DNA of 64,000 bases. Origin: Bacillota bacterium (GTDB taxonomy: Bacteria > Bacillota_E > JAJZYS01 > JAJYTV01). Both the position numbers and the translations under genes were made by a program. The notes beneath the pieces are model-generated. The model had not been told where the DNA came from and ran no database searches. It saw nothing but the letters and a program-made list of their open reading frames with translations. Below, one piece after another: positions 17,064 through 26,624 of this stretch. Numbering within the stretch: position 1 is the stretch's first letter; each line of letters begins with the position of its first letter. The stretch spans positions 1 through 64,000 of the forward strand of contig JAJZVM010000018.1 in assembly GCA_021845645.1 (NCBI GenBank). The letters are read 5' to 3'.

Positions 17064-17855
17064 ATGCACCTCGTCGTCCTCTTGAAGCGCGTGCTCGACC
17101 CCGAGATCCCGCAGAGCGCCTTCTCGCTCGATCCGGAGCGCAAGGAGCCGACCGTCCTGCGCCACCCGTTCGTCCTCAGCGTCTTCGACGGCAACGCGCT
17201 CGAACTCGCCCTCAGGCTGCGCGACGCGCGGGCCGATGCGCGCGTCACGGCGCTCACCTTCGGGCCGAGGGCGGCGGAGGACGTGCTGCGCAAGGCCCTG
17301 GCCCTCCAGGTCGACGAGGCCGTGCACCTTCTCGGCGACGAAACCGGCCTGCCGGCGGGACGCAAGGCCCGGGTGCTGGCGGCGGCGATCCGCCGGCTGC
17401 CGCCGGCGGACCTCGTGCTCTGCGGCCGCCAGGCCGCCGACTGGGAGGCGGGCCAGCTCGGTGGCATGCTGGCCGAGGCTCTGGGGTGCCCCTGCCTGCC
17501 GTTCGTCTCCGGCCTCAGCCTTGCGCCGGGCGGTTTCGAGGCGGTCCAGCAGGTGGAGAGCGGGCAGGCCGTCTACCGCCTGCCAGGCCCTGCCGTCCTG
17601 ACCGTGACGAACGATCCCGGCAACGTGCTACGCCCCGCCAGGATCAAGGACGTGATGGCGGCCCGCGGGCGCGAGCTTACGACGATCCCGCTCGAAGAGC
17701 TGCTGCCGGGAACAAAGAGCGACGAGGCCCGTGTGGAGACGCTCGACCTGCGCCTGCCGGCACCCAGGCGGCGGGCGGAGATCCTGGACGGAGGCGGTGC
17801 GGCGGGGACCGCCGCCCTGCTCGCGCGGCGGCTGCGGGAGCTTGGCGCCGTCTGA
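17064..17855 (+). CDS. etfB: Electron transfer flavoprotein beta subunit
   Basis: 263 residues, normal EtfB length. MHLVVLLKRVLDPEIP at the start, the ALxL...VTALTFGP block, LVLCGRQAADWEAGQLGGMLAEALG and the signature VLRPARIKDVMAAR are typical. With EtfA it carries electrons from the acyl-CoA dehydrogenase to an ETF-quinone oxidoreductase or another acceptor. It begins 10 bases after the SDR gene and its stop touches the etfA region. Confidence 0.93.
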   Translation: MHLVVLLKRVLDPEIPQSAFSLDPERKEPTVLRHPFVLSVFDGNALELALRLRDARADARVTALTFGPRAAEDVLRKALALQVDEAVHLLGDETGLPAGRKARVLAAAIRRLPPADLVLCGRQAADWEAGQLGGMLAEALGCPCLPFVSGLSLAPGGFEAVQQVESGQAVYRLPGPAVLTVTNDPGNVLRPARIKDVMAARGRELTTIPLEELLPGTKSDEARVETLDLRLPAPRRRAEILDGGGAAGTAALLARRLRELGAV

Positions 17856-17869
17856 TGGGAGGGGAACCC

Positions 17870-18853
17870 TTGACGAACATCGTGACGGCCGTCTGGGCCT
17901 GGGGCGGCCGCGTTTCCGCGGCAGCCAGAGACCTGGTGCAGTCCGCGGGCACGCTCGCGGCCGAAACGGGCGGGGAACTCGGGGTCCTGGCGCTCGGCAC
18001 CGGCGCGCAGATCGCGGCGGACACCTTGCGGGCGGCCGGCGCGGACGTGGTGCTGACCTGCGAGGAGGAAGCGCTCGACACGGCTCCGGGCGAGGCGGGC
18101 CTTGCGGCGCTCGTCGCCGGGTGCGAAGTCTTGCGGCCGTCCCTTGTGCTGCTCCCCGCCGACAGCCTCGGACGCGACTGGGCGCCGCGCCTCGGCTACC
18201 GCCTTGGCGCAGGGCTCGTCACGGAGGTGACGGACTGGTCGCTGGAGGAGGGCCGGCCGGTCTTTCAGCGGCTCGTCTTCGGCGGCAAGGCCATCGCGAC
18301 CATGACGGTGGCGGGCGGGCCGGCCATCGCCACCGTGCGCCCCGGCGCAGGCCGGCGGGACGAGCCGCCGCGGGCCGGTCGGGGGGAGGCGCGGGATCTC
18401 GGCCTCGCCATCGAGGCATGGCCGAGTTGGCCGCGGCTCTTGCGGCGCCAGACCGAGGAACGCCAGGGGCCGGGCCTCGAGGAGGCGAGGGCGATCGTCT
18501 CCGGCGGGAGGGGCCTCGGCGGTCCGGAGGGCTTCGAGCCGCTCGGGGAACTCGCCCTCACGCTCGGTGGAGCGGTCGGGGCGTCGCGGGCGGCCGTGGA
18601 CGAGGGCTGGGCCCCGCCCACCTGGCAGATCGGCCAGACCGGCAAGACGGTGGCGCCGGATCTCTACGTCGCGGTCGGGATCTCGGGGGCGAGCCAGCAT
18701 CTTGTCGGCTGCTCGCGCGCCAAGACGATCGTCGCGATCAACCGGGATCCCGAAGCTCCCATCTTCGACTACGCCAGGCTCGGCGTCGTCGGCGACTGGC
18801 GGGAGGTCTTGCCGGCCCTGACAGTGGCCCTGAAGGAGATGCTTGCGGATTGA
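17870..18853 (+). CDS. etfA: Electron transfer flavoprotein alpha subunit
   Basis: About 327 residues. The C-terminal FAD-binding domain has the family signature APDLYVAVGISGASQHLVGCSRAKTIVAINRDPEAPIF (positions about 262-300), preceded by GGRGLGGPEGF and SRAAVDEGWAP. Two starts are possible: ATG 17855, overlapping the etfB stop by one base but without a well-placed ribosome site, and TTG 17870 with GGGAGGGG 5 bases upstream; I prefer the latter, which gives the usual short EtfA N-terminus. Function is as partner of EtfB in electron transfer from acyl-CoA dehydrogenase. Confidence 0.92.
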   Translation: MTNIVTAVWAWGGRVSAAARDLVQSAGTLAAETGGELGVLALGTGAQIAADTLRAAGADVVLTCEEEALDTAPGEAGLAALVAGCEVLRPSLVLLPADSLGRDWAPRLGYRLGAGLVTEVTDWSLEEGRPVFQRLVFGGKAIATMTVAGGPAIATVRPGAGRRDEPPRAGRGEARDLGLAIEAWPSWPRLLRRQTEERQGPGLEEARAIVSGGRGLGGPEGFEPLGELALTLGGAVGASRAAVDEGWAPPTWQIGQTGKTVAPDLYVAVGISGASQHLVGCSRAKTIVAINRDPEAPIFDYARLGVVGDWREVLPALTVALKEMLAD

Positions 18854-18867
18854 TCCTGGAGGAGACG

Positions 18868-19806
18868 GTGGCCGAGAACGCGTGGCGGCTTGAGGATGGA
18901 CTCTACCGCATCCTGCTGCCGATGCAGTGGTCCGTGCCGTTCGTCAGCGTCTACCTGGTGGAGAGCCGGGGGCAGAGGATGCTGATCGACGTCGGCATCA
19001 ACGCGGAGACAAGTCTTCGAGCGCTCGGACGGGCGCTCAAGGCGATCGGCGTGCCGGACGGCGCCCTCGACCTCCTGCTGCTGACGCATCGCCACCCGGA
19101 CCACGCCGGCGGCGCGGCGGCCGTGCGGCGGCGCTGGGGCGGGCAGGTCCTGCTCCATCCCGCGGATCTCGCGCCGCGCGCCGGGGGAGAACGCGAGGCC
19201 GCCACATGGGCGGCGGAGCAAGGTGTGCCGGAGCAGGTCATCCGGGAGTTCGCCGGCTTCAAGCCGAACGGCGGCATCGAGCTCGGCGACGCCGTGACGC
19301 CGCTCGATGCCAGTCGGGCGATCCGCGTCGGCGACCTGAGTTTCGAGGTGGTGGAGGTGCCGGGCCATTGCCCGGGCCAGGTGATGCTCTTCGAGCGCAG
19401 CCGCGGCTGGCTGTTCTCCGCCGACCAGGTGGTGGAGCCTGAGGCGCCCAACGTCTGGATGAGCCCCGGGGTGACGGGCGATCCCCTGGGCGGATACCTC
19501 GCGAGCCTGCGCCGCACCAGGGAGATCGAGGCGAAACTCGTGCTGCCGAGCCACGGCGTGCCGCTGCGCGAGGGGCTTAGGGAGTTCGTCGCGCGGCAGC
19601 TGCGCTTTCAGGAGGAGTTCCTCGGGCGTACCCTCGCGGCGCTGCCGCCGGAGGGCCTCTCCACCTGGCAGGTGGCCCGGCGGCTGGCGCCACATCGCCA
19701 GGACCCCTCGGCGCTCGCGGAGACGCTCGCGGCGCTCAGCCGCCTGGAGGCCACGGGGATGGCGCATCGCGGAGCGGACGGTCTCTGGACCGCGGCGGCT
19801 TCGTAA
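18868..19806 (+). CDS. Metallo-beta-lactamase-fold hydrolase
   Basis: About 312 residues. The metal-binding signature [10 protein letters not shown] (HxHxDH is here HRHPDH) lies about 65-75 residues in, followed by [11 protein letters not shown] and a C-terminal LPSHG histidine, all expected for a zinc hydrolase of the glyoxalase II/RNase Z-like superfamily. A C-terminal helical region resembles the winged-helix tail of MBL proteins found in fatty-acid operons, which may be acyl-CoA or acyl-thioester hydrolases; this is inference. GTG 18868 is chosen because GGAGGAG precedes it; TTG 18850, overlapping the etfA stop, is an alternative. Confidence 0.85.
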   Translation: MAENAWRLEDGLYRILLPMQWSVPFVSVYLVESRGQRMLIDVGINAETSLRALGRALKAIGVPDGALDLLLLTHRHPDHAGGAAAVRRRWGGQVLLHPADLAPRAGGEREAATWAAEQGVPEQVIREFAGFKPNGGIELGDAVTPLDASRAIRVGDLSFEVVEVPGHCPGQVMLFERSRGWLFSADQVVEPEAPNVWMSPGVTGDPLGGYLASLRRTREIEAKLVLPSHGVPLREGLREFVARQLRFQEEFLGRTLAALPPEGLSTWQVARRLAPHRQDPSALAETLAALSRLEATGMAHRGADGLWTAAAS

Positions 19807-19832
19807 GGGCGATGGCGGAGGAGGCGGCAACG

Positions 19833-20615
19833 ATGGGCGAAGGCGGACTCGACGAACTCTTCAGCCTCAAAGGGAAGGTGGCCCTCGTCACCGGTGGATC
19901 GCGCGGTATCGGGCTCGAACTGGCCGAGGGTCTCGGCGAGGCAGGGGCCCGTCTCGTGATCACCGCGAGGCGCGAGGAGTTTCTGCGCGAGGCCGAGGCA
20001 TCCCTGAGGGCCCGCGGCATCGAGGTGGCCGCGATGCTTGGATCGGTGGCGGAGGAGGCGGACGTCCGGCGCTGGCTCGATCAGACCATCGCCATCTATG
20101 GGCGCATCGACATCCTCGTGAACAACGCCGGCATCAGTTGGGGCGCGCCGACGCTCGAGATGCCGTTCGAGCGCTGGCGCCAGGTGATGGAGACGAACGT
20201 CGACGGCACCTGGCGCCTGACGCAGGCCGTCTGCCGGCAGATGGTGGCCCAAGGCGACGGGGGGCGCATCATCAACGTCGCCTCGATCGCCGGGCTCGCC
20301 GGTGGCCGTCCGGACGAACTCTCGGCGATCGGCTACTCGGTCTCGAAGGCGGGCGTCATCGGCCTGACGCGCACGCTCGCGACGCACATGGCCCCGTACG
20401 GCATCCTCGTGAACGCGATCTGCCCCGGGTTCTTTCCGACACGCATGACGCGCGGCATCCTGCAGGAGGCGGAGGCGATCATCGCCCAGCGCACGCCGAT
20501 GGGACGCATCGGCCGGCCGGGGGAACTCAAGGGTCTCGCCGTCTTCCTGGCCGCACCCGCGAGTTCCTACATCACCGGCCAGGCCATCGCCGTCGACGGC
20601 GGCGCCACGGCCTGA
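19833..20615 (+). CDS. SDR-family oxidoreductase
   Basis: About 260 residues, classical SDR with TGGSRGIG near the N-terminus, NNAG, and an intact catalytic site (NVASIAG, then GYSVSK). The C-terminus ends with [14 protein letters not shown], as in FabG-like enzymes. Two in-frame ATGs exist; 19833 is preceded by GGAGGAGG at good spacing, whereas 19812 has none. It is a second dehydrogenase in the same operon and may serve substrates of different chain length or branching from the one at 16301. Confidence 0.88.
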   Translation: MGEGGLDELFSLKGKVALVTGGSRGIGLELAEGLGEAGARLVITARREEFLREAEASLRARGIEVAAMLGSVAEEADVRRWLDQTIAIYGRIDILVNNAGISWGAPTLEMPFERWRQVMETNVDGTWRLTQAVCRQMVAQGDGGRIINVASIAGLAGGRPDELSAIGYSVSKAGVIGLTRTLATHMAPYGILVNAICPGFFPTRMTRGILQEAEAIIAQRTPMGRIGRPGELKGLAVFLAAPASSYITGQAIAVDGGATA

Positions 20616-20635
20616 GCGGCGGAGGAGGCCTTGTC

Positions 20636-21802
20636 ATGAGCGATGCCGTGATCGTGAGCTCGGTGCGCACCGCGATCGCCCGATCGCCCGGGGCGCTGCA
20701 GGACGTGCCGGTGGAGAGGTTCGGCGCCGCCGCGATGCTCGAGGCCCTGCGCCGCGCGCGGCTGGAGCCGGGCGAGGTGGAGGACGTGATCTGGGGCAAC
20801 GCGATGGCCGGCGGCGGCAACGTCGGGCGCCTGACGGCGCTCGAGGCGGGCTTGCCGGTCGAGGTGCCGGCGATGACGGTGGACCGGCAGTGCGGATCGG
20901 GGCTGCAGGCGATCTGCCTCGCGGACCAGGCGGTGCGGGCCGGGCAATGCGAGGTCGTGCTGGCCGGTGGCAGCGAGTCGATGACCAGGGCCCCCTACCT
21001 GATGGAGCGGCCGACCGGCGCCTATCAGCGCATGCCGCCTGCCTTCGTGCGCGCGAGGCTGGCGCCGGACGCCGTCGGCAATCCGCCGATGGGCGTCACG
21101 GCGGAGAATGTCGCGGAGCGCTACCGGGTGAGCCGCGAGGATCAGGACGCCTTCGCCCTGCGCTCGCAGGAGCGGGCCGTGCTGGCGATCCGCGAAGGTC
21201 GCTTCAAGGACCAGATCGTACCGCTCGAGCTGCCCGCGGGCCGTGGTGCCAGCCGAACCTTCGACGTCGACGAGAACCCCCGCGCGGACACGACGCTCGA
21301 GCGCCTGCAGGCGCTGCGGCCCGCCTTCCGCCAGGGTGGCACGGTGACGGCGGGCAACTCGTCGGGCATCAACGACGGCGCCGGCGCGGCGGTGGTGATG
21401 TCGGCGGCGCAGGCCTCGCGACGCGGCCTCGAGCCGCTCGGCCGGCTTGTGGCCTGGGCCGTCGCCGGCGTCGATCCGAACCTCATGGGCATGGGTCCGG
21501 TGCCGGCCGTGCGCAAGGTGCTGGAAAAGACCGGCATGGACCTCGACGCCATCGACCTTGTGGAGCTCAACGAGGCCTTCGCGAGCCAGACCCTGGCCTC
21601 GATCCGCGAGCTCCGGGTCGACATGGAGAAGGTGAACGTGAACGGTGGCGCGATCGCCCTCGGCCACCCGATCGCCGCTACCGGCGCGATCCTGACGGCG
21701 AAGCTCCTCTACGAGCTGCGCCGTTCGGGCGGCAGGTACGGGATCGTGACGGCCTGCATCGGCGGCGGGCAGGGCATCGCGGCCATCTTCGAGCGGCTCT
21801 GA
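20636..21802 (+). CDS. Acetyl-CoA acyltransferase (thiolase)
   Basis: 388 residues, normal for biosynthetic/degradative thiolases. The catalytic residues are Cys86 in DRQCGSGL, His344 in GHPIAATGA and Cys374 in ACIGGGQG. It cleaves 3-ketoacyl-CoA with CoA to acetyl-CoA and a shortened acyl-CoA. As the last gene of the operon it completes the cycle: dehydrogenase, hydratase, 3-hydroxyacyl dehydrogenase, thiolase. GGAGGAGG precedes ATG 20636. Confidence 0.94.
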   Translation: MSDAVIVSSVRTAIARSPGALQDVPVERFGAAAMLEALRRARLEPGEVEDVIWGNAMAGGGNVGRLTALEAGLPVEVPAMTVDRQCGSGLQAICLADQAVRAGQCEVVLAGGSESMTRAPYLMERPTGAYQRMPPAFVRARLAPDAVGNPPMGVTAENVAERYRVSREDQDAFALRSQERAVLAIREGRFKDQIVPLELPAGRGASRTFDVDENPRADTTLERLQALRPAFRQGGTVTAGNSSGINDGAGAAVVMSAAQASRRGLEPLGRLVAWAVAGVDPNLMGMGPVPAVRKVLEKTGMDLDAIDLVELNEAFASQTLASIRELRVDMEKVNVNGGAIALGHPIAATGAILTAKLLYELRRSGGRYGIVTACIGGGQGIAAIFERL

Positions 21803-21870
21803 GCCTGAAATCCCAAACAGGAACCGCCTGCGGCATCCGCCGTGGGCGGTCCCCGCACGATCGGCCAGCT

Positions 21871-23976
21871 TTAGCGCGAGAGCGCTACCTGAACCCAGGC
21901 GACACCGCCGTCGGCGGTCGCGTAGAGCTGCCCGTTCGAGAGCAGCCAGCCGTGCGTCCGGTCCGCGAAGGTCAGGGCGGTGGGGTAGAGCTGCACGGAT
22001 GAAGGGAGGTTCACCCTGGTCCAGGTACGGCCTGCGTCCGTACTGCGCAGGACCCCGCTGTCACCGAAGAGCCAGATGTTCGTGCCCACGGCCGCCACCA
22101 CCGACGCTCCCACCTGCCCCTTGGCCGGGGGCCAGGGCCAAGCGGCCATGGGCTGCCACGTCTTGCCGCCGTCGCTCGACGCGACGAGTCCGTATTGGCC
22201 GGTGACCTCGGGCTTGCCCGCCGACTTCTTGACCGTCTTGAGAAAGACGGTGGCGTAGGCTTCGTGCGGGCTTGCCCATGCCACCTGCTGCGGGTGGCCG
22301 AGGGGGAAGGAGCCGACCTCCGTCCAGTGCCGCCCGCCGTCGGCGGTGCGCCAGGCGTTGCCGAAGTCGTCCATCGCAAGCCCCGCCTGCGGGGTCGTGA
22401 AGGCGAGCTGGGAGATCTGGATCGTGCCGAACTGCCCCTTCGGGAGCATGATGGGCCGGAAGCTCCGGCCGCCGTTTCCCGTGTAGAGGAGCACGTTCAG
22501 GCCCTGGTGGGTGCCGTAGAGAAAGCCCTCCCGCGAGGTGAGGAAGTCGATCGCCGAGAGGGTCAGCCCGTCCGGCGCCGTCAGGTACGAGTGCCAGGTG
22601 CGGCCCAGGTCGGTCGTCTCGAGGACGCTGCCGACCCGCAGTTGAGGCACGGCGAACCCGACCTTCGGATTGACGAGCGACACCGCCGCGAGTTGCCCGG
22701 GACCCGAGGAGGGCCAGATCCGCGTCCAGGACATGCCGCCGTCCCTGGTCGCGAAGACGCCGGACTGCGTCGCGGCGAAGCCTCGCTCCCGACTCAGGAA
22801 GTCGAGCGTCGGGATGCACTGCGCCATGGTGCAGAGCTGCCCGCCCGTGGACCAGCTGCGGGCGCCGTCGGTGCTGCGGGAGACGCCGCTCGGGGCGGCC
22901 CGCCACGCCGCGTCGCCCAGGAAGAAGAGCGGACTTTCGCTGCCGCCCATGCCCTGGCAGCCCATCGCGCAGCCTTGGGTGGACCACGCGAGCTGCCAGG
23001 ACGCGCCGCCGTCGGCCGTGTGCATGACGGCGAGCATGTCAGGGTTGATCTGGTTGCAGACAACGGTGAGCCAGGCGTCCTTGCCGCCGGTGGACTGGGC
23101 CGAGCCCGCGCTGCAAGCGGCCGCCGCCTTGGCGGGACCGCCGATGTACTTTGCGAGGCCGGAGACCTGGATGAACGTGTCGAACGCCGGGGCGATCTCC
23201 GGCGCCTGCAGCCCCGCGATCCAGGGCGACCACGCGACGCCGCCATCGTTGGTGCGGTAGGCGCAGACTCCTTGGGCGCCCTGGCCCACCGCGATCCCGA
23301 CGGGTCCTTTGAAGCTGACCTGCTGGAAGGTGCAGGTCTGGCTCGAAAGGGCCTGCGTCCAGGTGCGCGCGCCGTCCGTCGAGCGGAGGAGCGCACCGCC
23401 CGCCACGGCCCAGGCGTCGGCGCCCGACTGGAACGCGAGACTCGAGAGGGTTTTCGTTCCCTGGTAGCGGAGTGCCCACGTCCGGCCGCCGTCCCTGGTG
23501 GCGAAGATCCTGGTCGGACAGCCTGCGTATGGACAGTAGCCGGAAGCGGTCCAGGCGAAGCCGTCGGCAGGGCTCGGAAAGGTGAGCCGGCCGATCTGCA
23601 CCTTTGTGCTGAACTCGCGATGCCAGGTCGCGCCGCCGTCGGATGTGCCGATGATCGTGCAGGGGCTGAGCGGGGAGGGAGCGCCGGGAGCGGCGGGCTG
23701 CCCGTAGCCGCAGCCGACGATGGCCGAGCCTTGGCTGGGAGTCTGGAACTTGAGGTCCACGGCGGGCTGCTGCGCCTGGGCGGCGGAACCTGAGGCCGCC
23801 TTCACGGTGCCCTTTAGGCGCCGCACGATGTTCGGCGCCGGGGCGGTGCCGGACGGGCTCGCCACCCCGGCCGGCGGGCGCAGGGGCAGGTTCAGGAAAA
23901 CGACGAGACCCGCGACCGCCAACACCGCGAGGACCACGGCCACCGCTCCCAGGATCCGCAAGCCGCGCCGCACCAA
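21871..23976 (-). CDS. Large membrane-anchored Asp-box (YCF48/BNR-like) repeat protein
   Basis: 701 residues. One N-terminal transmembrane helix (about 7-29) followed by a Pro/Ala linker and a long extracytoplasmic region with about thirteen Asp-box repeats (for example TSDGGATW, TRDGGRTW, STDGARTW, TADGGRHW, SSDGGKTW, STDAGRTW), the pattern of one or two beta-propellers. Several Cys pairs (CPYAGC, CAMGC, CTMAQC) suggest disulfides. The start codon is TTG at 23976 (or GTG 23973). Paralogous in architecture to the lipoprotein at 1523-3463 but with a helix instead of a lipobox. Function unknown; binding or assembly role likely. Confidence 0.84.
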   Translation of the reverse strand: MVRRGLRILGAVAVVLAVLAVAGLVVFLNLPLRPPAGVASPSGTAPAPNIVRRLKGTVKAASGSAAQAQQPAVDLKFQTPSQGSAIVGCGYGQPAAPGAPSPLSPCTIIGTSDGGATWHREFSTKVQIGRLTFPSPADGFAWTASGYCPYAGCPTRIFATRDGGRTWALRYQGTKTLSSLAFQSGADAWAVAGGALLRSTDGARTWTQALSSQTCTFQQVSFKGPVGIAVGQGAQGVCAYRTNDGGVAWSPWIAGLQAPEIAPAFDTFIQVSGLAKYIGGPAKAAAACSAGSAQSTGGKDAWLTVVCNQINPDMLAVMHTADGGASWQLAWSTQGCAMGCQGMGGSESPLFFLGDAAWRAAPSGVSRSTDGARSWSTGGQLCTMAQCIPTLDFLSRERGFAATQSGVFATRDGGMSWTRIWPSSGPGQLAAVSLVNPKVGFAVPQLRVGSVLETTDLGRTWHSYLTAPDGLTLSAIDFLTSREGFLYGTHQGLNVLLYTGNGGRSFRPIMLPKGQFGTIQISQLAFTTPQAGLAMDDFGNAWRTADGGRHWTEVGSFPLGHPQQVAWASPHEAYATVFLKTVKKSAGKPEVTGQYGLVASSDGGKTWQPMAAWPWPPAKGQVGASVVAAVGTNIWLFGDSGVLRSTDAGRTWTRVNLPSSVQLYPTALTFADRTHGWLLSNGQLYATADGGVAWVQVALSR

Positions 23977-24045
23977 GCATCACCATCCTTGCCCGCATCG
24001 TACCGGAGCGAGGTGACGGACTCGCCGATCGTTGTTGCGGAGTTG

Positions 24046-25434
24046 TTACAGTTCCCCGGGCGGCGCGGTCTCGGGCAGCACGAGCGAGACCTCGAGTCCG
24101 CCGCCCTCCCGCAGGCGGAAGGCGATGTCGCCCTGGTGGCGCCGCAGTACGTCGCGCGCGATGGCGAGTCCGAGTCCTGCGCCGCCGGTGGCGCGCTCCC
24201 GCGAGGGCGAGAGGCGGCCGAAGCGTTCGCCGAGCCGGCCGAGGTCTTCTGCCGGCACGCCGGGGCCGCGGTCCGCGATGACGATCTCCGCGCGGTGACC
24301 GTCGCCGCGGATGGATACGTCGAGAGGCTCGCCGTCGGACGAGTGCCTGACGGCGTTCTGGAGCACGTTCAGCACGGCGCGCAGGAGCCAGTCCGGGTCC
24401 GCGAGGACCCAGACCTCGCCTGTCTCGACGCGCAGGTCCAGGTGGCGCTCCGCGATGGCCGGCCCGAGGACCCAGAGCGCCTCCCGCAGGCAGTCGCCGA
24501 GGCGCAGAGGATGCAGATCGAGGGCGATGTCCGGATTGTCGAGCTTCGCGAGCTCCAGGAGCTGCGCCACGAGGCGTCCCAGCCGCTCGCTCTCGCCGGC
24601 GATGCCCTGCAGGGCGTCGCGCACATCTCTTGGGAGGCCGCGGTCGGTCTGGAGCAGGGATTCCGCCAAGGACTCGATGCCCGCGACCGGCGTGCGCAGT
24701 TCGTGCGCGGCGTCGGCGACGAAGCCGCGGCGCAGGGCGTCCAGCGCCGCGAGGCGGGCGGCCATGTCGTTGAAGACCCGACTCAGCACCGCGACTTCGC
24801 CCTGGCCTTGTGGCGGCACCCTTTGGCCCAGGTCACCCTCCGACATGCGGCGTGCGGCCAGCGTGAGCCGTTCGATCGGTCCCGCGATCGAGCGCGCGAG
24901 CAGAAACCCGAGCAGGGCGAAGACCAGGGCCGCCAGAAGGCCGACGGCCCAAAGGCGCCTCTGCAGGGCCGTCAGCTCCTGCTGGACCGCGGCGAGCCGG
25001 CGGACGAGAATCACCTCGCCGCGGGCGGAGAGGCCGGCGCCCACCGGTGCCGCGGCGATGACGGTCCAGGTGCCGTGCGGCGTCAGGAACGTCGCTTCGG
25101 GGTAGGCGGGACCCGAGAGACTCGAAGGAATCGCGGGCCCGGGTCCGCCGACGCTGGCGGCGAGCACCTTGCCGCCTTGGAGCCAGTAGACGGCGCCGCC
25201 GGCCGCCTGTGCCGCGCTGCGCGCGACAGGGCCGAACGCCTTCGCGTGGCGCCCGATGGCCGCCGCGAAGGTCTCGGACACGCCCTGGACGGCGGTGAGG
25301 GCGCTCGCCTGGGCGCGAGTGAACTCGGCCTGCGAGATGGCCTGCACGCTGAGCCCGGTCAGGAGCCCGGTGAGCAGCAGGGCGCCCAGGCCGAAGAGGG
25401 CGGCGATACGCCAACGCAGGCTAGCGCTGCGCAA
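24046..25434 (-). CDS. Two-component sensor histidine kinase
   Basis: 462 residues. Two transmembrane helices (about 11-33 and 158-180) enclose an extracytoplasmic sensor of about 125 residues. Then HAMP (181-235), HisKA with the H-box AAHELRTPVAG, N-box NVLQNAVRHS, G1 DRGPGVP and G2 GGAGLGLAIA. The TTG start lies inside the end of the response-regulator gene (14-base overlap), so regulator and kinase are translated together. The signal is unknown; the sensor has no recognised fold. Confidence 0.9.
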   Translation of the reverse strand: MRSASLRWRIAALFGLGALLLTGLLTGLSVQAISQAEFTRAQASALTAVQGVSETFAAAIGRHAKAFGPVARSAAQAAGGAVYWLQGGKVLAASVGGPGPAIPSSLSGPAYPEATFLTPHGTWTVIAAAPVGAGLSARGEVILVRRLAAVQQELTALQRRLWAVGLLAALVFALLGFLLARSIAGPIERLTLAARRMSEGDLGQRVPPQGQGEVAVLSRVFNDMAARLAALDALRRGFVADAAHELRTPVAGIESLAESLLQTDRGLPRDVRDALQGIAGESERLGRLVAQLLELAKLDNPDIALDLHPLRLGDCLREALWVLGPAIAERHLDLRVETGEVWVLADPDWLLRAVLNVLQNAVRHSSDGEPLDVSIRGDGHRAEIVIADRGPGVPAEDLGRLGERFGRLSPSRERATGGAGLGLAIARDVLRRHQGDIAFRLREGGGLEVSLVLPETAPPGEL

Positions 25435-26110
25435 GGTAGTAGCCGACGCCGAAGCGCGTCAGAATGAGGCGCGGCTCGGCCGGGTCCCGCTCGAGCTTGC
25501 GCCTGAGACGCCGCACGTGGACGTCCACGGTGCGCAGATCCCCCGGAAAGTCGTAGCCCCAGACATCCTCGAGCAGGCGACTGCGCGGGAACACCTGTCC
25601 CGGGTGTCGCGCGAGGTGCGCGAGCAGGGCGAACTCGGTCGGCGTCAAGGGCCTGGGCTGGCCCTCGACGCGCAACTCCTGCAAAGGGAAGTCGAGCTCG
25701 ACCCGGCCGTCGTCGAGCCGGAGAGGCTGTCCCGTGTAGGTGGCGCCCAAGCGGCGCAGGATGGCGCGAATGCGCAGCACGAGCTCGCGGGCGTGGAACG
25801 GCTTCGTGAGGTAGTCGTCCGCGCCCAGCTCGAGACCCAGGATGCGGTCGACGTCGTCGTCGCGGGCGGTCAGCATCAGGATCGGGACGTCCGACTCCTG
25901 GCGGACGCGCCTGCAGACCTCGAGCCCGTCCATGCCAGGCAGCATCAGGTCGAGGAGCAGGAGGTCCGGCCGACGCGCGCGCAGGGTCTCAAGCGCGCCC
26001 GGACCATCGTCCGCGGTGTCGACCTCGTAGCCGCTTTCGCGCAACGTGCGCGCGACGCCGTCGCGCAGTGCCTCCTCGTCATCGACCACCAGGATGCGTT
26101 GGGCCGCCAC
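25421..26110 (-). CDS. OmpR/PhoB-family response regulator
   Basis: 229 residues. N-terminal receiver domain with acidic pocket VVDDEE, phospho-acceptor Asp in LLLLDLMLPGMDG, Thr in LTAR and Lys in YLTKPF; C-terminal winged helix with LTPTEFALLAHLARHPGQVF and VDVHVRRLRRKLE. GTG 26110 has GGGAGGTGG upstream. First gene of the two-gene unit with the kinase at 24046-25434. Confidence 0.93.
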   Translation of the reverse strand: MAAQRILVVDDEEALRDGVARTLRESGYEVDTADDGPGALETLRARRPDLLLLDLMLPGMDGLEVCRRVRQESDVPILMLTARDDDVDRILGLELGADDYLTKPFHARELVLRIRAILRRLGATYTGQPLRLDDGRVELDFPLQELRVEGQPRPLTPTEFALLAHLARHPGQVFPRSRLLEDVWGYDFPGDLRTVDVHVRRLRRKLERDPAEPRLILTRFGVGYYLAQR

Positions 26111-26330
26111 CGAACCACCTCCCCCGGGCGTCGTCGACGGACATGCCGCGATCCTGTCGCAGGAGGCCGGGACGTGCCCCTGCTCTTAAGTTCTCAAGGC
26201 CATGCTAGCCGCGTTCGGCAGTGCGGTCAAAGCGCCCGGGGGCCGTCCGGCGGCGCATGGGCGGTCGTGCGCCGAGGCGATCGGTGGTTCTCCCCGGTTA
26301 CGCCGCCGCAAGTCGCGACCGGACATGGCG

Positions 26331-26356
26331 AGGGCGCCGCCCGGGGGCGGCGCCCT
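26331..26356 (-). terminator. Hairpin downstream of small membrane protein gene
   Basis: Perfect 12-bp inverted repeat AGGGCGCCGCCC / GGGCGGCGCCCT with a 2-base centre, 18 bases after the stop of the 60-residue membrane protein. There is no T-run, as is common at this GC content. The gap 26111-26373 otherwise shows only the regulator's ribosome site. Confidence 0.5.
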
Positions 26357-26373
26357 GCGGGTCCACGGCCACG

Positions 26374-26556
26374 CTAGCCGAGCCGGCGCCGGATGCCGGA
26401 CCAGACGGCCAGCCCGAGGACGACGCCGACGACGACGGCCGCCAGGGCCAAGAGCAGGCGCATGAGCAGGCTCAGCAAGACGGCGAGCGTGATGACGACG
26501 ACAAGCAGGACCAGGATCGAACTGCCGGAGCCGCCCCTGGAAGGCTGTCCCGCCAT
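26374..26556 (-). CDS. Small membrane protein
   Basis: 60 residues. After MAGQPSRGGSG there is a continuous hydrophobic run of about 40 residues, enough for one long or two short transmembrane helices, then a basic tail IRRRLG that should stay in the cytoplasm. GGGAGG lies at good distance before the ATG and a hairpin follows the stop, both supporting a real gene. Function unknown. Confidence 0.65.
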   Translation of the reverse strand: MAGQPSRGGSGSSILVLLVVVITLAVLLSLLMRLLLALAAVVVGVVLGLAVWSGIRRRLG

Positions 26557-26624
26557 GACGCAACCTCCCTCGTTCGTGTCCTATGCCGGTCGACAGAATC
26601 TGGCGACGGTTCGGTTTCCTGGGC

